This document shows positions 1 to 5,418 of a DNA stretch of 7,763 bases, piece by piece (position 1 is the first letter of the stretch; every line of letters starts with the position of its first letter). Position numbers and translations under genes: made by a program. Source of the DNA: a bacterium (GTDB lineage Bacteria > Patescibacteriota > Minisyncoccia > Phycocordibacterales > UBA2100); assembly GCA_030698935.1 (NCBI GenBank), contig JAUYLR010000074.1:1-7763 (forward strand). The letters run 5' to 3'. Below the pieces are notes generated by a model. That model was not told the origin of the DNA. It did not search any database and saw nothing but the letters and a program-made list of their open reading frames with translations.

Positions 1-242
1 AGCCTTCGGCTTCTAACGGGGCAGGAAAACTTATCTTTGACAGAGTCCTGCTCATTGATGACGGAAAAACAACCATAGTCGGTAGTCCCTACATAGAGGG
101 TGCTGTCGTTTCCGCAGAGCACGTCGCAGAAGGTAGAAACAAGACAGTCACGGTCATAAAATACCGCCAGAAAAGCAGGTACTTCAAGAAACGGGGCCAC
201 CGCCAGCCGTTCACAAAAGTAAGAATCACCGCCCTTCCGTAG
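1..242 (+). CDS. rplU: 50S ribosomal protein L21, 3' part (5' end outside window)
   Basis: This is the C-terminal 79 codons of the large-subunit protein L21, which binds 23S rRNA. The reading frame starts at base 3 and ends at TAG 240-242. The visible protein has the L21 core: FDRVLLIDDGKTTIVGSPYI, then a VSAEHVAEG stretch, and the diagnostic basic block KYRQKSRYFKKRGHRQPFTKV close to the C-terminus. L21 is usually about 100 residues, so some 20-25 residues are missing upstream of the window. In most bacteria rplU is followed by rpmA (L27). Here it is followed at once by a terminator and the convergent recR, so rpmA must lie elsewhere. The identification rests on the basic RNA-binding motif and is firm; only the start is unknown. 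Confidence 0.95.
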   Translation, partial: PSASNGAGKLIFDRVLLIDDGKTTIVGSPYIEGAVVSAEHVAEGRNKTVTVIKYRQKSRYFKKRGHRQPFTKVRITALP

Positions 243-253
243 GGCGGTTTCTT
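228..253 (+). terminator. intrinsic terminator of rplU
   Basis: An 8-bp perfect stem ACCGCCCT/AGGGCGGT (228-235 with 241-248) with a 5-nt loop is followed by TTCTT. The 5' arm overlaps the last codons and the stop of rplU, a compact arrangement. On the minus strand the hairpin is followed only by a poor T-rich stretch, so reverse termination for recR would be weak. Confidence 0.85.
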
Positions 254-265
254 AGTCTCCTTTAG

Positions 266-298
266 ACAACACTGCGAGGCGTCGCCTCGCAGTGTTGT
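266..298. repeat. perfect 15-bp inverted repeat, 3-nt loop, between convergent rplU and recR
   Basis: ACAACACTGCGAGGC (266-280) is the exact reverse complement of 284-298, with only GTC between. It begins 13 nt past the rplU terminator and ends 4 nt from the recR stop codon. Neither side has a T tract, so it is not a standard Rho-independent terminator. It may act as a bidirectional backstop, as an RNA 3'-end stabiliser for recR, or be a mobile palindromic repeat. The sequence alone does not decide between these. Confidence 0.7.
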
Positions 299-302
299 GC
301 AT

Positions 303-911
303 CTACCTTCTGGAATCCAGTGCGCTTTTTATCGTGTCGGGGTCGGCATACTCAATTTCACTGCCGGTGGAAAGACCGCGCCCAAGCGACGTAACGGCAA
401 AGGAATGTTCTTTGGCAAGAGCGGCTAATTCTTCCTTGAGCCGGATAGAGGTTGCATCGCCTTCGGGGTTAGCGGGAAACGCGAGAATAATTTCTTTCAG
501 TCCGCTTTTCACGAGCTTCGGAATATGCGCAATGAGCTCGCGCAGACGCAATCCGCTCATTTTCTCCGATGCGAGCGAGACAGTTCCGCCGAGGACAAAA
601 TAGCGGCCGCGGTATGTTCCGCTACGCTCCATCGCGAGCAGGTCGGTGTCGCTCCCAACTACTGCGAGCAGTGCGCTGTCACGCGCCGGATTTTCGCACA
701 TAGAACATTTCCCATGTTTCCCTGAATGATGCCGCATGCACTCCGAACACTCCCGCACAGAGGAGCCCAAGCCCTCTATGGCACGCGCGAGGTCGCTACG
801 GGCACTCTGCGACAGGCGTAAAAGAAATTGCACGAACCTGCCCGCCTGCCGCGGGCCGATGCCGGGGAATTTCTCAAATATCGCAGTCAGGCGCTCGATA
901 GAGTCGGTCAT
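303..911 (-). CDS. recR: recombination mediator protein RecR
   Basis: RecR acts with RecO (and RecF) to load RecA on SSB-coated single-stranded DNA in recombinational gap repair. The 202-residue product has the usual RecR length and order. A helix-hairpin-helix lies at about 12-30 (FPGIGPRQAGRF). A four-cysteine zinc motif follows at C55, C58, C69 and C72. A Toprim domain spans about 80-175 and includes YRGRYFVLGG and the NPEGDAT stretch. The conserved C-terminal LGRGLSTGSEIEYAD is present. ATG at 911 was chosen because the family begins right before the HhH region; the frame stays open to 959, but that stretch is occupied by the spacer hairpin. One oddity is that the acidic residue usual in the first Toprim strand (VVEEP-like) is replaced here by VVGSDTD. 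The gene lies 81 bp downstream of dnaB on the same strand. No Shine-Dalgarno is visible. Confidence 0.95.
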   Translation of the reverse strand: MTDSIERLTAIFEKFPGIGPRQAGRFVQFLLRLSQSARSDLARAIEGLGSSVRECSECMRHHSGKHGKCSMCENPARDSALLAVVGSDTDLLAMERSGTYRGRYFVLGGTVSLASEKMSGLRLRELIAHIPKLVKSGLKEIILAFPANPEGDATSIRLKEELAALAKEHSFAVTSLGRGLSTGSEIEYADPDTIKSALDSRR

Positions 912-984
912 ACGTTTTAATTGTTCTATTGTTGTAGCTGTTCTAAACGTCAAATGCAATGGACAATTAGAACAATTATAACGT
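912..984 (-). promoter_or_regulatory. recR upstream region: 17-bp imperfect inverted repeat with embedded -10 box
   Basis: 912-928 pairs with 968-984, 16 of 17 positions, with a single T-T mismatch at 917/979 and a 39-nt loop. On the minus strand the 3' arm ends exactly where the recR ATG begins. The 5' arm contains a perfect TATAAT (minus strand, 980-975), with no good -35 element 16-18 bp upstream. The heptamer TGTTCTA occurs at 922-928 and 939-945, and its reverse complement TAGAACA at 968-974. Possible roles are a promoter with an operator, or an RNA hairpin controlling recR translation within a dnaB-recR transcript. The repeat itself is plain; the function is inferred. Confidence 0.5.
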
Positions 985-992
985 CGCTGCGA

Positions 993-2387
993 TTAGAACG
1001 GCGACGAATCGTCGCTCTCGCCCACCTTTGCCTCGGTCGCAAAGTCCCCAAAATCGCTCTTATCAATAGAAAGGAAGGTGGTCTTTGAGTCGTCAAAACG
1101 AAGGTCAATTTTTCCTATCGGACCATTGCGGTGTTTCTCTATCATAATTTCCGCAATCCCCGGTCGGTCGGAGTTTTCATTCATCTTATCGTCGCGATGA
1201 ATGAACATGACAACATCGGCATCCTGTTCCAAGGCACCCGAATCGCGAAGGTCGGAGAGGCGGGGCTTCCCGCGGCGGCTTTCCACGGCGCGAGAAAGCT
1301 GCGAGAGCGCGATGACGGGGACATCCAGTTCGCGGGCCATCGCTTTCAAAGAACGGGAAATCTCCGTTATCTGCTGAACCATGGAATCTCCTCCGCGGGA
1401 ATGCAAAGGAGTAATAAGCTGCAAATAATCAATGATGACAAGCCCGAGCGCTTTTTCCATTTTGAGCCGGCGGGCGACGGAGCGCATGGAGAGTACCGTA
1501 CTCGACGGCCTGTCGTCTATATATATCGGCGCCTCCGAAAGCACGCTCAAGCCCTCCTGAAGCCGCTCATATTCGGCGTCTTTGGAAATCTTCCCCGTGC
1601 GCAGCCGCCACGCATCCACGCCAGCCTGCGCCGCGAGCATTCTGTCTACGAGCTGTTGAGAACTCATTTCCAAAGAGAAAATCCCGACCGCAGTCCCGTG
1701 CTTGGTCGCCGTCTGCCGCGCGATGTCCAGCGCAAGGGCGGTTTTTCCCATGGAGGGCCGTGCGGCAAGAATGATAAGGTCTGACTTTTGGAATCCCGCA
1801 AGAATATTATCCAGTTGCGGGAAGCCACTGGGAACCCCGCGTATGGAACCGCCGTGCTTTTGCAGATGTTCAAGGCGCTCCCACGCCTCCGAGAGTTCGT
1901 CTTTGAGAGCCGTGAAGGACTGAAGCATCGGCGAATTGGTGACTTTGAAAACAGCGGCTTGCGCCTCATCCAGAATTTCCTCTATTTCGCGGTCCTCCTG
2001 AAATCCAAGTTCACCGATAGTGGAAGCCGCGTTAATAAGCGAGCGGAGAATAAATTTTGACTGCACCACGTGCGCATAATGCTGGGCGCTGCCGGGACTT
2101 GCCGCCGCACCCGTTAATTCCGAGAGATAACCGGCGCCGCCGATGTCCGTAAGCTGTTTTCGTTCCTTCAATTTGCCGGAAACGGTCACCACGTCAATCG
2201 GTTCGCCCTTGGTATAAAGCGCCATCATTGCTTCAAAGATGACGCGGTGCTTGCCGGCATAAAATGAATCCGCTATGACAATATCCGCGACTTCATACAT
2301 CGCGGTTTGATTCAGCATAAGAGCACCGAGCAGTGCGCGCTCTGTATCAACATCTTGCGGGGGAATGCGGAGTGAACTGGTGGCCAT
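993..2387 (-). CDS. dnaB: replicative DNA helicase DnaB
   Basis: This is the hexameric ATP-dependent 5'-3' helicase that unwinds the replication fork and recruits primase. At 464 residues it has normal family length. The N-terminal primase-interacting domain covers about 7-150 (PPQDVDTERALLGALML at the start), followed by a linker and a RecA-like ATPase domain from about 180. Visible ATPase motifs are Walker A ARPSMGKT at 209-216, Walker B LVIIDYLQL at 316-324 with D320, the sensor-like ALSQLSRAVE around 360-369, the SDLRDSGALEQDAD motif at 378-391, and KHRNGPIG at 418-425, which carries the family's arginine-finger region. The acidic C-terminal tail (GESDDSSPF) is typical. No intein interrupts the ATPase motifs, although inteins are frequent there in DnaB. 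ATG 2387 fits the family start and has a -10 box just upstream. recR follows downstream. Confidence 0.97.
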   Translation of the reverse strand: MATSSLRIPPQDVDTERALLGALMLNQTAMYEVADIVIADSFYAGKHRVIFEAMMALYTKGEPIDVVTVSGKLKERKQLTDIGGAGYLSELTGAAASPGSAQHYAHVVQSKFILRSLINAASTIGELGFQEDREIEEILDEAQAAVFKVTNSPMLQSFTALKDELSEAWERLEHLQKHGGSIRGVPSGFPQLDNILAGFQKSDLIILAARPSMGKTALALDIARQTATKHGTAVGIFSLEMSSQQLVDRMLAAQAGVDAWRLRTGKISKDAEYERLQEGLSVLSEAPIYIDDRPSSTVLSMRSVARRLKMEKALGLVIIDYLQLITPLHSRGGDSMVQQITEISRSLKAMARELDVPVIALSQLSRAVESRRGKPRLSDLRDSGALEQDADVVMFIHRDDKMNENSDRPGIAEIMIEKHRNGPIGKIDLRFDDSKTTFLSIDKSDFGDFATEAKVGESDDSSPF

Positions 2388-2393
2388 TGCGCG

Positions 2394-2402
2394 ATTCTAG
2401 CA
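2394..2402 (-). promoter_or_regulatory. dnaB extended -10 promoter element
   Basis: Read on the minus strand, TGCTAGAAT matches an extended -10 (TGn + TATAAT with one mismatch). Only 6 nt separate its last base from the A of the dnaB ATG, so transcription should start at or within a base or two of the start codon, giving a leaderless mRNA. The -35 position has no TTGACA-like hexamer, as is common with extended -10 promoters. Confidence 0.55.
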
Positions 2403-2407
2403 CAAGG

Positions 2408-2423
2408 GGCATCCGCGGATACC
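2408..2423. promoter_or_regulatory. dyad at the -35 position of dnaB
   Basis: A perfect 10-bp palindrome ATCCGCGGAT (2411-2420) extends to a 16-bp dyad GGcATCCGCGGATaCC with one mismatched pair. Relative to the dnaB -10 box it covers the place where a -35 element and an upstream regulator would bind. It could be an operator; no regulator is identified. Confidence 0.35.
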
Positions 2424-2456
2424 GCTACATGAATCATGCATCTGTGTCTTTCGTGT

Positions 2457-2596
2457 GGAAAACCCGCACACTAAGTTTTGCGTCGTTTCCCGCCGAAACG
2501 ATTCCAGATATGTCGGCACTTTTGCTCCTTATGAGATGCTGCCTACCGCGATTTTATTCACAAGAGGCAACGCAAGACTTAGTGTGCGGGGAAAAC
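2457..2596. mobile_element. MITE-like element (126 bp) with 20-bp terminal inverted repeats and 7-bp direct repeats
   Basis: 2464-2483 (CCGCACACTAAG... inward) is the reverse complement of 2570-2589 except at one position (T2477 opposite G2576). Outside these ends lies an exact 7-bp direct repeat, GGAAAAC, at 2457-2463 and 2590-2596, which looks like a target-site duplication. The 126-bp interior has no open reading frame of its own. It contains a small hairpin (CGTTTC 2484-2489 with GAAACG 2495-2500) and a DnaA-box match. A non-autonomous transposon remnant explains both repeat types. The alternative is a structured RNA: the single TIR mismatch becomes a G-U pair if transcribed on the plus strand, giving an unbroken 21-bp terminal helix (2463-2483 with 2570-2590). 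Confidence 0.55.
2554..2562 (+). promoter_or_regulatory. DnaA-box-like site
   Basis: TTATTCACA fits the bacterial DnaA-box consensus TTATNCACA exactly. A one-mismatch reverse match, TGTGGAAAA, lies at 2454-2462, just at the left edge of the MITE-like element. It sits in the divergent region upstream of dnaB. One perfect and one degenerate box are too few to call an origin; it may be chance or a DnaA-responsive site. Confidence 0.3.
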
Positions 2597-2599
2597 TTG

Positions 2600-2654
2600 C
2601 GTCAAGGTTGACGATATGGTATTGTCCTGTTATTGTCCTCATATAAGCAGGACA
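2600..2654 (+). promoter_or_regulatory. putative promoter/operator region of the sigma-4/HARE-HTH gene
   Basis: A palindrome CGTCAAGGTTGACG (2600-2613) contains TTGACG (2608-2613) as a possible -35. After 17 bp comes TATTGT (2631-2636), a mediocre -10. TATTGTCCT is repeated exactly at 2620-2628 and 2631-2639, an 11-bp period of about one helix turn. TGTCCT (2634-2639) also pairs with AGGACA (2649-2654) across 9 nt. Tandem and inverted motifs around a -35/-10 pair suggest regulator binding, possibly autoregulation by the downstream DNA-binding protein. Transcription from here would leave a leader of about 55 nt. No RBS precedes the ATG. Confidence 0.35.
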
Positions 2655-2698
2655 CGGTAGTACGAATAGTCAAATAAGCCCAATCACAGAGCCACTTT

Positions 2699-3718
2699 AT
2701 GATATCTTTTTCACCCCGCGCAGTCTCAAAAGACCTTCTCTCCGAACTTCCGGAGCGCTCTCGCCATGTGCTCGTGGAGCGGTTCGGCCTTGGCCCTAAG
2801 GGGGTATCGCGCACACTGGATGCTATCGGTAAAGAATACGGGATTACCCGCGAGCGCATTCGCCAGATAGAGAATCATGGCATATCCCTCGTGCGAGAAT
2901 CTTCAAAATATACGGAGCACACTTCGGAACTTAATGACCTGAAAGCCGCACTTCACGCTCTGGGGGCATTGCTTGCAAACAATACTGTCCTCTCTGAAAT
3001 TTCCGAGGAAAAGGACCGCAACCATGTGGTCTTTCTCTTAACGGTCGGACATCAGTTTGCCGACCGGCGCGAGAGCAATGATTTTTATGCGCGATGGCAC
3101 ACGGATGAACAGCTCGCCGACCAAGTGGAGCGCGCGCTCATGAATTTGGCCGCGTCAACCGAGGCCGACCGCCTGACGCCGGAAGAGGAATTTATGCAAA
3201 TCTTTGCAAAGGCGCTCAAGCAGGAGGGAATAAAGAACCGCCCCAACGACGTGCTCACGCGGTGGCTCCTGATATCAAAGCGAATCGGCCGCAACCCCTT
3301 AGGAGAATGGGGGAGGGCGGACTCGCCGCATATCCGGATTAAGAACACCCGCGATTTCGCGTATCTCACGCTCCGCCGCCACGGCTCGCCGATGCACTTC
3401 ACCGAAGTCGCCAAAAATATCAAGGACCTTTTCAGCCGCGATGCCCATCCCGCAACAACGCACAACGAACTCATCAAGGACAACCGCTTTGTTTTGGTTG
3501 GCCGCGGTTTGTATGCGCTCAAGGAATGGGGCTACAACCCCGGAGTCGTGCGCGACGTGATACGCCAGATTCTGGAGCGCGAGGGCGCGCTCACGAGGGA
3601 AGAAATTGTTGAACGGGTCAGACGTGAACGCTATGTCAAAGACGCGACCATTGCCGCCAATCTTCAGCACAATATTTTCGTACGCTTGCCCGACGGCCGG
3701 CACTCGCTCGCAAAATAG
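2699..3718 (+). CDS. sigma-70 region-4-like HTH protein fused to a HARE-HTH (RNAP delta-like) domain
   Basis: A 339-residue predicted DNA-binding protein. Residues 12-66 resemble sigma-70 region 4: LPERSRHVLVERFGLG, then DAIGKEYGITRERIRQIE, the classic recognition helix-turn-helix. Residues of about 70-200 are helical and charged with no family I recognise. Residues of about 214-277 (SPMHFTEVAKNIKDLF to LVGRGLYALKEWGY) match the HARE-HTH fold also found in the RNA polymerase delta subunit. Residues 281-337 form a second winged-helix-like unit (VRDVIRQILEREGALTREEI to LPDGRHSL). There is no region 2, so it is not a complete sigma factor and cannot open promoters alone. It more likely modulates RNA polymerase or acts as a transcription factor. 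Proteins of this architecture are, from memory, common in Patescibacteria. It is divergent from dnaB, with its own terminator. Confidence 0.8.
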   Translation: MISFSPRAVSKDLLSELPERSRHVLVERFGLGPKGVSRTLDAIGKEYGITRERIRQIENHGISLVRESSKYTEHTSELNDLKAALHALGALLANNTVLSEISEEKDRNHVVFLLTVGHQFADRRESNDFYARWHTDEQLADQVERALMNLAASTEADRLTPEEEFMQIFAKALKQEGIKNRPNDVLTRWLLISKRIGRNPLGEWGRADSPHIRIKNTRDFAYLTLRRHGSPMHFTEVAKNIKDLFSRDAHPATTHNELIKDNRFVLVGRGLYALKEWGYNPGVVRDVIRQILEREGALTREEIVERVRRERYVKDATIAANLQHNIFVRLPDGRHSLAK

Positions 3719-3723
3719 TTGAA

Positions 3724-3765
3724 GTCTCACCTTGGGAATCGTGCATGTAAGGTGAGACCTTGCTT
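3724..3765 (+). terminator. intrinsic terminator of the sigma-4/HARE-HTH gene
   Basis: A perfect 10-bp stem GTCTCACCTT/AAGGTGAGAC (3724-3733 with 3749-3758) with a 15-nt loop is followed by CTTGCTTTT. It starts 5 nt after the stop codon. The loop is long, but the stem plus T-rich tail fit a Rho-independent terminator. Confidence 0.75.
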
Positions 3766-3788
3766 TTCATCGTGACTCGTCAACCCGC

Positions 3789-3826
3789 TCGGGCGATTAA
3801 CTCAACCCGTTGAGTTAATCGCCCGA
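3789..3826. repeat. perfect 18-bp inverted repeat with 2-nt spacer
   Basis: 3789-3806 is the exact reverse complement of 3809-3826, separated by CC; the arms begin TCGGGCGATTAACTC. As RNA the loop would open to 4-6 nt. It lies about 25 nt beyond the terminator of the preceding gene, has no T tract, and resembles in form, but not in sequence, the hairpin behind rplU. Possible roles are a second terminator, an RNA-stability hairpin or a palindromic repeat element. Confidence 0.7.
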
Positions 3827-3894
3827 AGAGTATTACAGCGGCATTTCGAGGAGTCACCTCGGAAGGGGGAAGGGCCTCTGGTACTTCCAAAGTC

Positions 3895-3903
3895 TGGTAT
3901 AAT
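3895..3903 (+). promoter_or_regulatory. extended -10 promoter of the DUF8128-type gene
   Basis: TGGTATAAT is a perfect extended -10 (TGn + TATAAT). Ten nt separate it from the ATG at 3914, so the mRNA would have a leader of 0-4 nt. No TTGACA-like -35 is found 15-19 bp upstream. A small hairpin CGAGG/CCTCG (3847-3861) lies further upstream. Confidence 0.65.
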
Positions 3904-3913
3904 TCCCCTATCT

Positions 3914-5311
3914 ATGGCCGCGCCTAAATCAGAGTTAGCGACATTTTGGAATTTATTGAAGAAGTTTGATTGGTGGAGTTGGAACAACTGGTTTTATGCG
4001 TGGGGAATTTCGCGATTTCTTCTCCACTCCATTCTTTTCGTGGGCCTTTTGTTAATTCTGTCGCTTCAAATCCCCAACATGTTCCTCTTTGCAATGGGTT
4101 GGCTTATCGGTACCTCTCCCGTATGGCTCCCCATAGCGCTGCTCATCGGTTTTTACGAGATTTGGTTCTGGTATGCGCGGTCAAATTTCATTTTTCACAA
4201 AACACCGGTCTTGTTGGAGATGCTGATTCCGCGCGAAATCACCAGGTCTCCGCGGGCAATGGAAACCGCATTAACGAATCTCTGGGTACCGCAGGGCGTC
4301 ACGACGCTCTATATGCGCATGTTTAAGGGTTGGGTGCTTCCATGGTATTCGCTGGAGATGGCCTCCTTGGGCGGCGAGATTCACTTCTATATATGGGTCT
4401 GGAAAGATTGGCAGAAAATCGTTGAAGCGACAATGTACGCGAACTATCCGGAGATTGAGTTGCGCGAGGCGGAGGATTATTCCCAGAAGTTCCGTTACAA
4501 CCCCGACACGCAGACATGTTACGGGTGCGGCTGGCGATTGGAGCCGTACAACCCGAAGGAGCGCTACATAGACGCATATGTGATGAAAACCTACATAGAC
4601 CTTGAGCTGGATAAGGACCCGAAGGAAGAAGTGAAGGTTGACCCGTTCGGTACCGTATTGGAAGTCATGGGCTCAATGAATAAAGACCAGCAAATGTGGA
4701 TACAGTTCCTCATAACCCCCGAATTTAGGTGGGGCAAACTTAATCCTTCGGAAAGCGACTGGAAACACAAAGTTGAAGAGGAGGTGCAAAAAGTCCGGCG
4801 CCTAGCGGGCATTTTCCCTCCCGAATCGGCTACCAAGCTTTCAGAATATGAAACGCGATTCGTCCGTCCTCGCCCGACATGGGTCCATGAGCACCAGTTG
4901 GAAACCATGCAAAGAAATCTGGGAAAACATCCGTTTGCCGTTGTCCCGAGGGGTATATTTATATCCCCGCACAAGGATTTCGGCGTGCGGTTTTGGGACA
5001 TGCGCTGGATTTGGCGCCCCTTTGCAAATCCTCAATACATGACGCAGATGCGTAACCGTTGGTATCACACCGTGATGGATTACCCGTGGCAGGATTTGCA
5101 CGATATGCGCTGGGAAATGCTTACACGGCGTTTTATAGATGCGTACCGGCGCCGGTCAGGCTTTTACAGTCCGTGGGAATTTCCGCCGAATGTGATGACG
5201 ACAGAATTGCTTGCGACTCTGTATCATCCGCCGAGCAGTTCCATTCAAGTGCCGGGGCTTGTTCGTATTTCTTCAAAGAAGTCTGCGCCCCCGCCGAATC
5301 TGCCGCAATAA
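3914..5311 (+). CDS. Patescibacteria-type membrane protein, DUF8128-like, function unknown
   Basis: A 465-residue protein with a very tryptophan-rich N-terminus (W12, W20, W21, W23, W26, W30). Two hydrophobic segments follow, about 34-52 and 57-86, and then a large soluble domain, probably cytoplasmic. Conserved-looking blocks are LLEMLIPREITRSPRAMET (100-118), SLEMASLGGEIHFYIW (146-161), YPEIELREAEDY (178-189), YVMKTYIDLELDKDPKEEVK (222-241) and a C-terminal DAYRRRSGFYSPWEF with TTELLATLYHPP. From memory these blocks recur in a large family of Candidate Phyla Radiation proteins. In that family the same domain is in some members followed by a VirD4/TraG-type DNA-transfer ATPase; here it stands alone and has no Walker motif. 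A lone CYGC (202-205) is not enough for a zinc site. A role in a type IV secretion-like or surface system is inference only. It lies 111 bp upstream of mltG, same strand. Confidence 0.75.
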   Translation: MAAPKSELATFWNLLKKFDWWSWNNWFYAWGISRFLLHSILFVGLLLILSLQIPNMFLFAMGWLIGTSPVWLPIALLIGFYEIWFWYARSNFIFHKTPVLLEMLIPREITRSPRAMETALTNLWVPQGVTTLYMRMFKGWVLPWYSLEMASLGGEIHFYIWVWKDWQKIVEATMYANYPEIELREAEDYSQKFRYNPDTQTCYGCGWRLEPYNPKERYIDAYVMKTYIDLELDKDPKEEVKVDPFGTVLEVMGSMNKDQQMWIQFLITPEFRWGKLNPSESDWKHKVEEEVQKVRRLAGIFPPESATKLSEYETRFVRPRPTWVHEHQLETMQRNLGKHPFAVVPRGIFISPHKDFGVRFWDMRWIWRPFANPQYMTQMRNRWYHTVMDYPWQDLHDMRWEMLTRRFIDAYRRRSGFYSPWEFPPNVMTTELLATLYHPPSSSIQVPGLVRISSKKSAPPPNLPQ

Positions 5312-5418
5312 AGCTCGTAGCCTGTAGCCCGTAGCATGTAGCCAGAAAAATCCAAGTTTCAAGATGAATTGTTTGATTGACATTCTGGCTACCGGCTACA
5401 AGCTACTGGCTACTGGCT
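5312..5418. repeat. heptad-repeat inverted repeat, 34-bp imperfect hairpin before mltG
   Basis: The left arm 5312-5345 is built of seven-base units (CGTAGCC, TGTAGCC, CGTAGCA, TGTAGCC). The right arm 5385-5418 contains the complementary units (GGCTACC, GGCTACA, AGCTACT, GGCTACT). The arms pair at 27 of 34 positions plus one G-U, with a 39-nt loop. It begins right after the stop codon of the preceding gene and ends 4 nt before the mltG ATG, filling essentially the whole spacer. It could end or stabilise the upstream transcript, shield the mltG start, or be a dispersed repeat. A TTGACA lies in the loop (5377-5382) but no -10 follows at proper spacing. Confidence 0.75.

Noticed and set aside
912..959. 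Longer recR start at 959
   Set aside because: The extra 16 residues precede the normal family start and are encoded by the spacer inverted repeat.
1131..1784. 217-codon plus-strand open frame inside dnaB
   Set aside because: It lies wholly antisense to dnaB, whose motifs are unmistakable; the translation has no domain-like pattern.
2463..2590. 6S, SRP, tmRNA or RNase P RNA
   Set aside because: None of the conserved sequence motifs of these RNAs is present; only the closed-stem shape is suggestive.
2333..2611. Open frames of 63-92 codons in the divergent spacer
   Set aside because: They cross the dnaB 5' end and the inverted repeats, have no RBS or promoter logic, and look random in composition.
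2388..2698. Chromosomal origin oriC
   Set aside because: Only one perfect DnaA box, no AT-rich unwinding element and no dnaA or dnaN nearby.
3789..3826. XerC/D dif site
   Set aside because: The perfect 18-bp arms with a 2-bp centre do not resemble the 11-6-11 dif layout or sequence.
5316..5414. Heptad repeats as a CRISPR array
   Set aside because: Units are 7 bp with no spacers, and they face each other as an inverted repeat. No cas genes are nearby.
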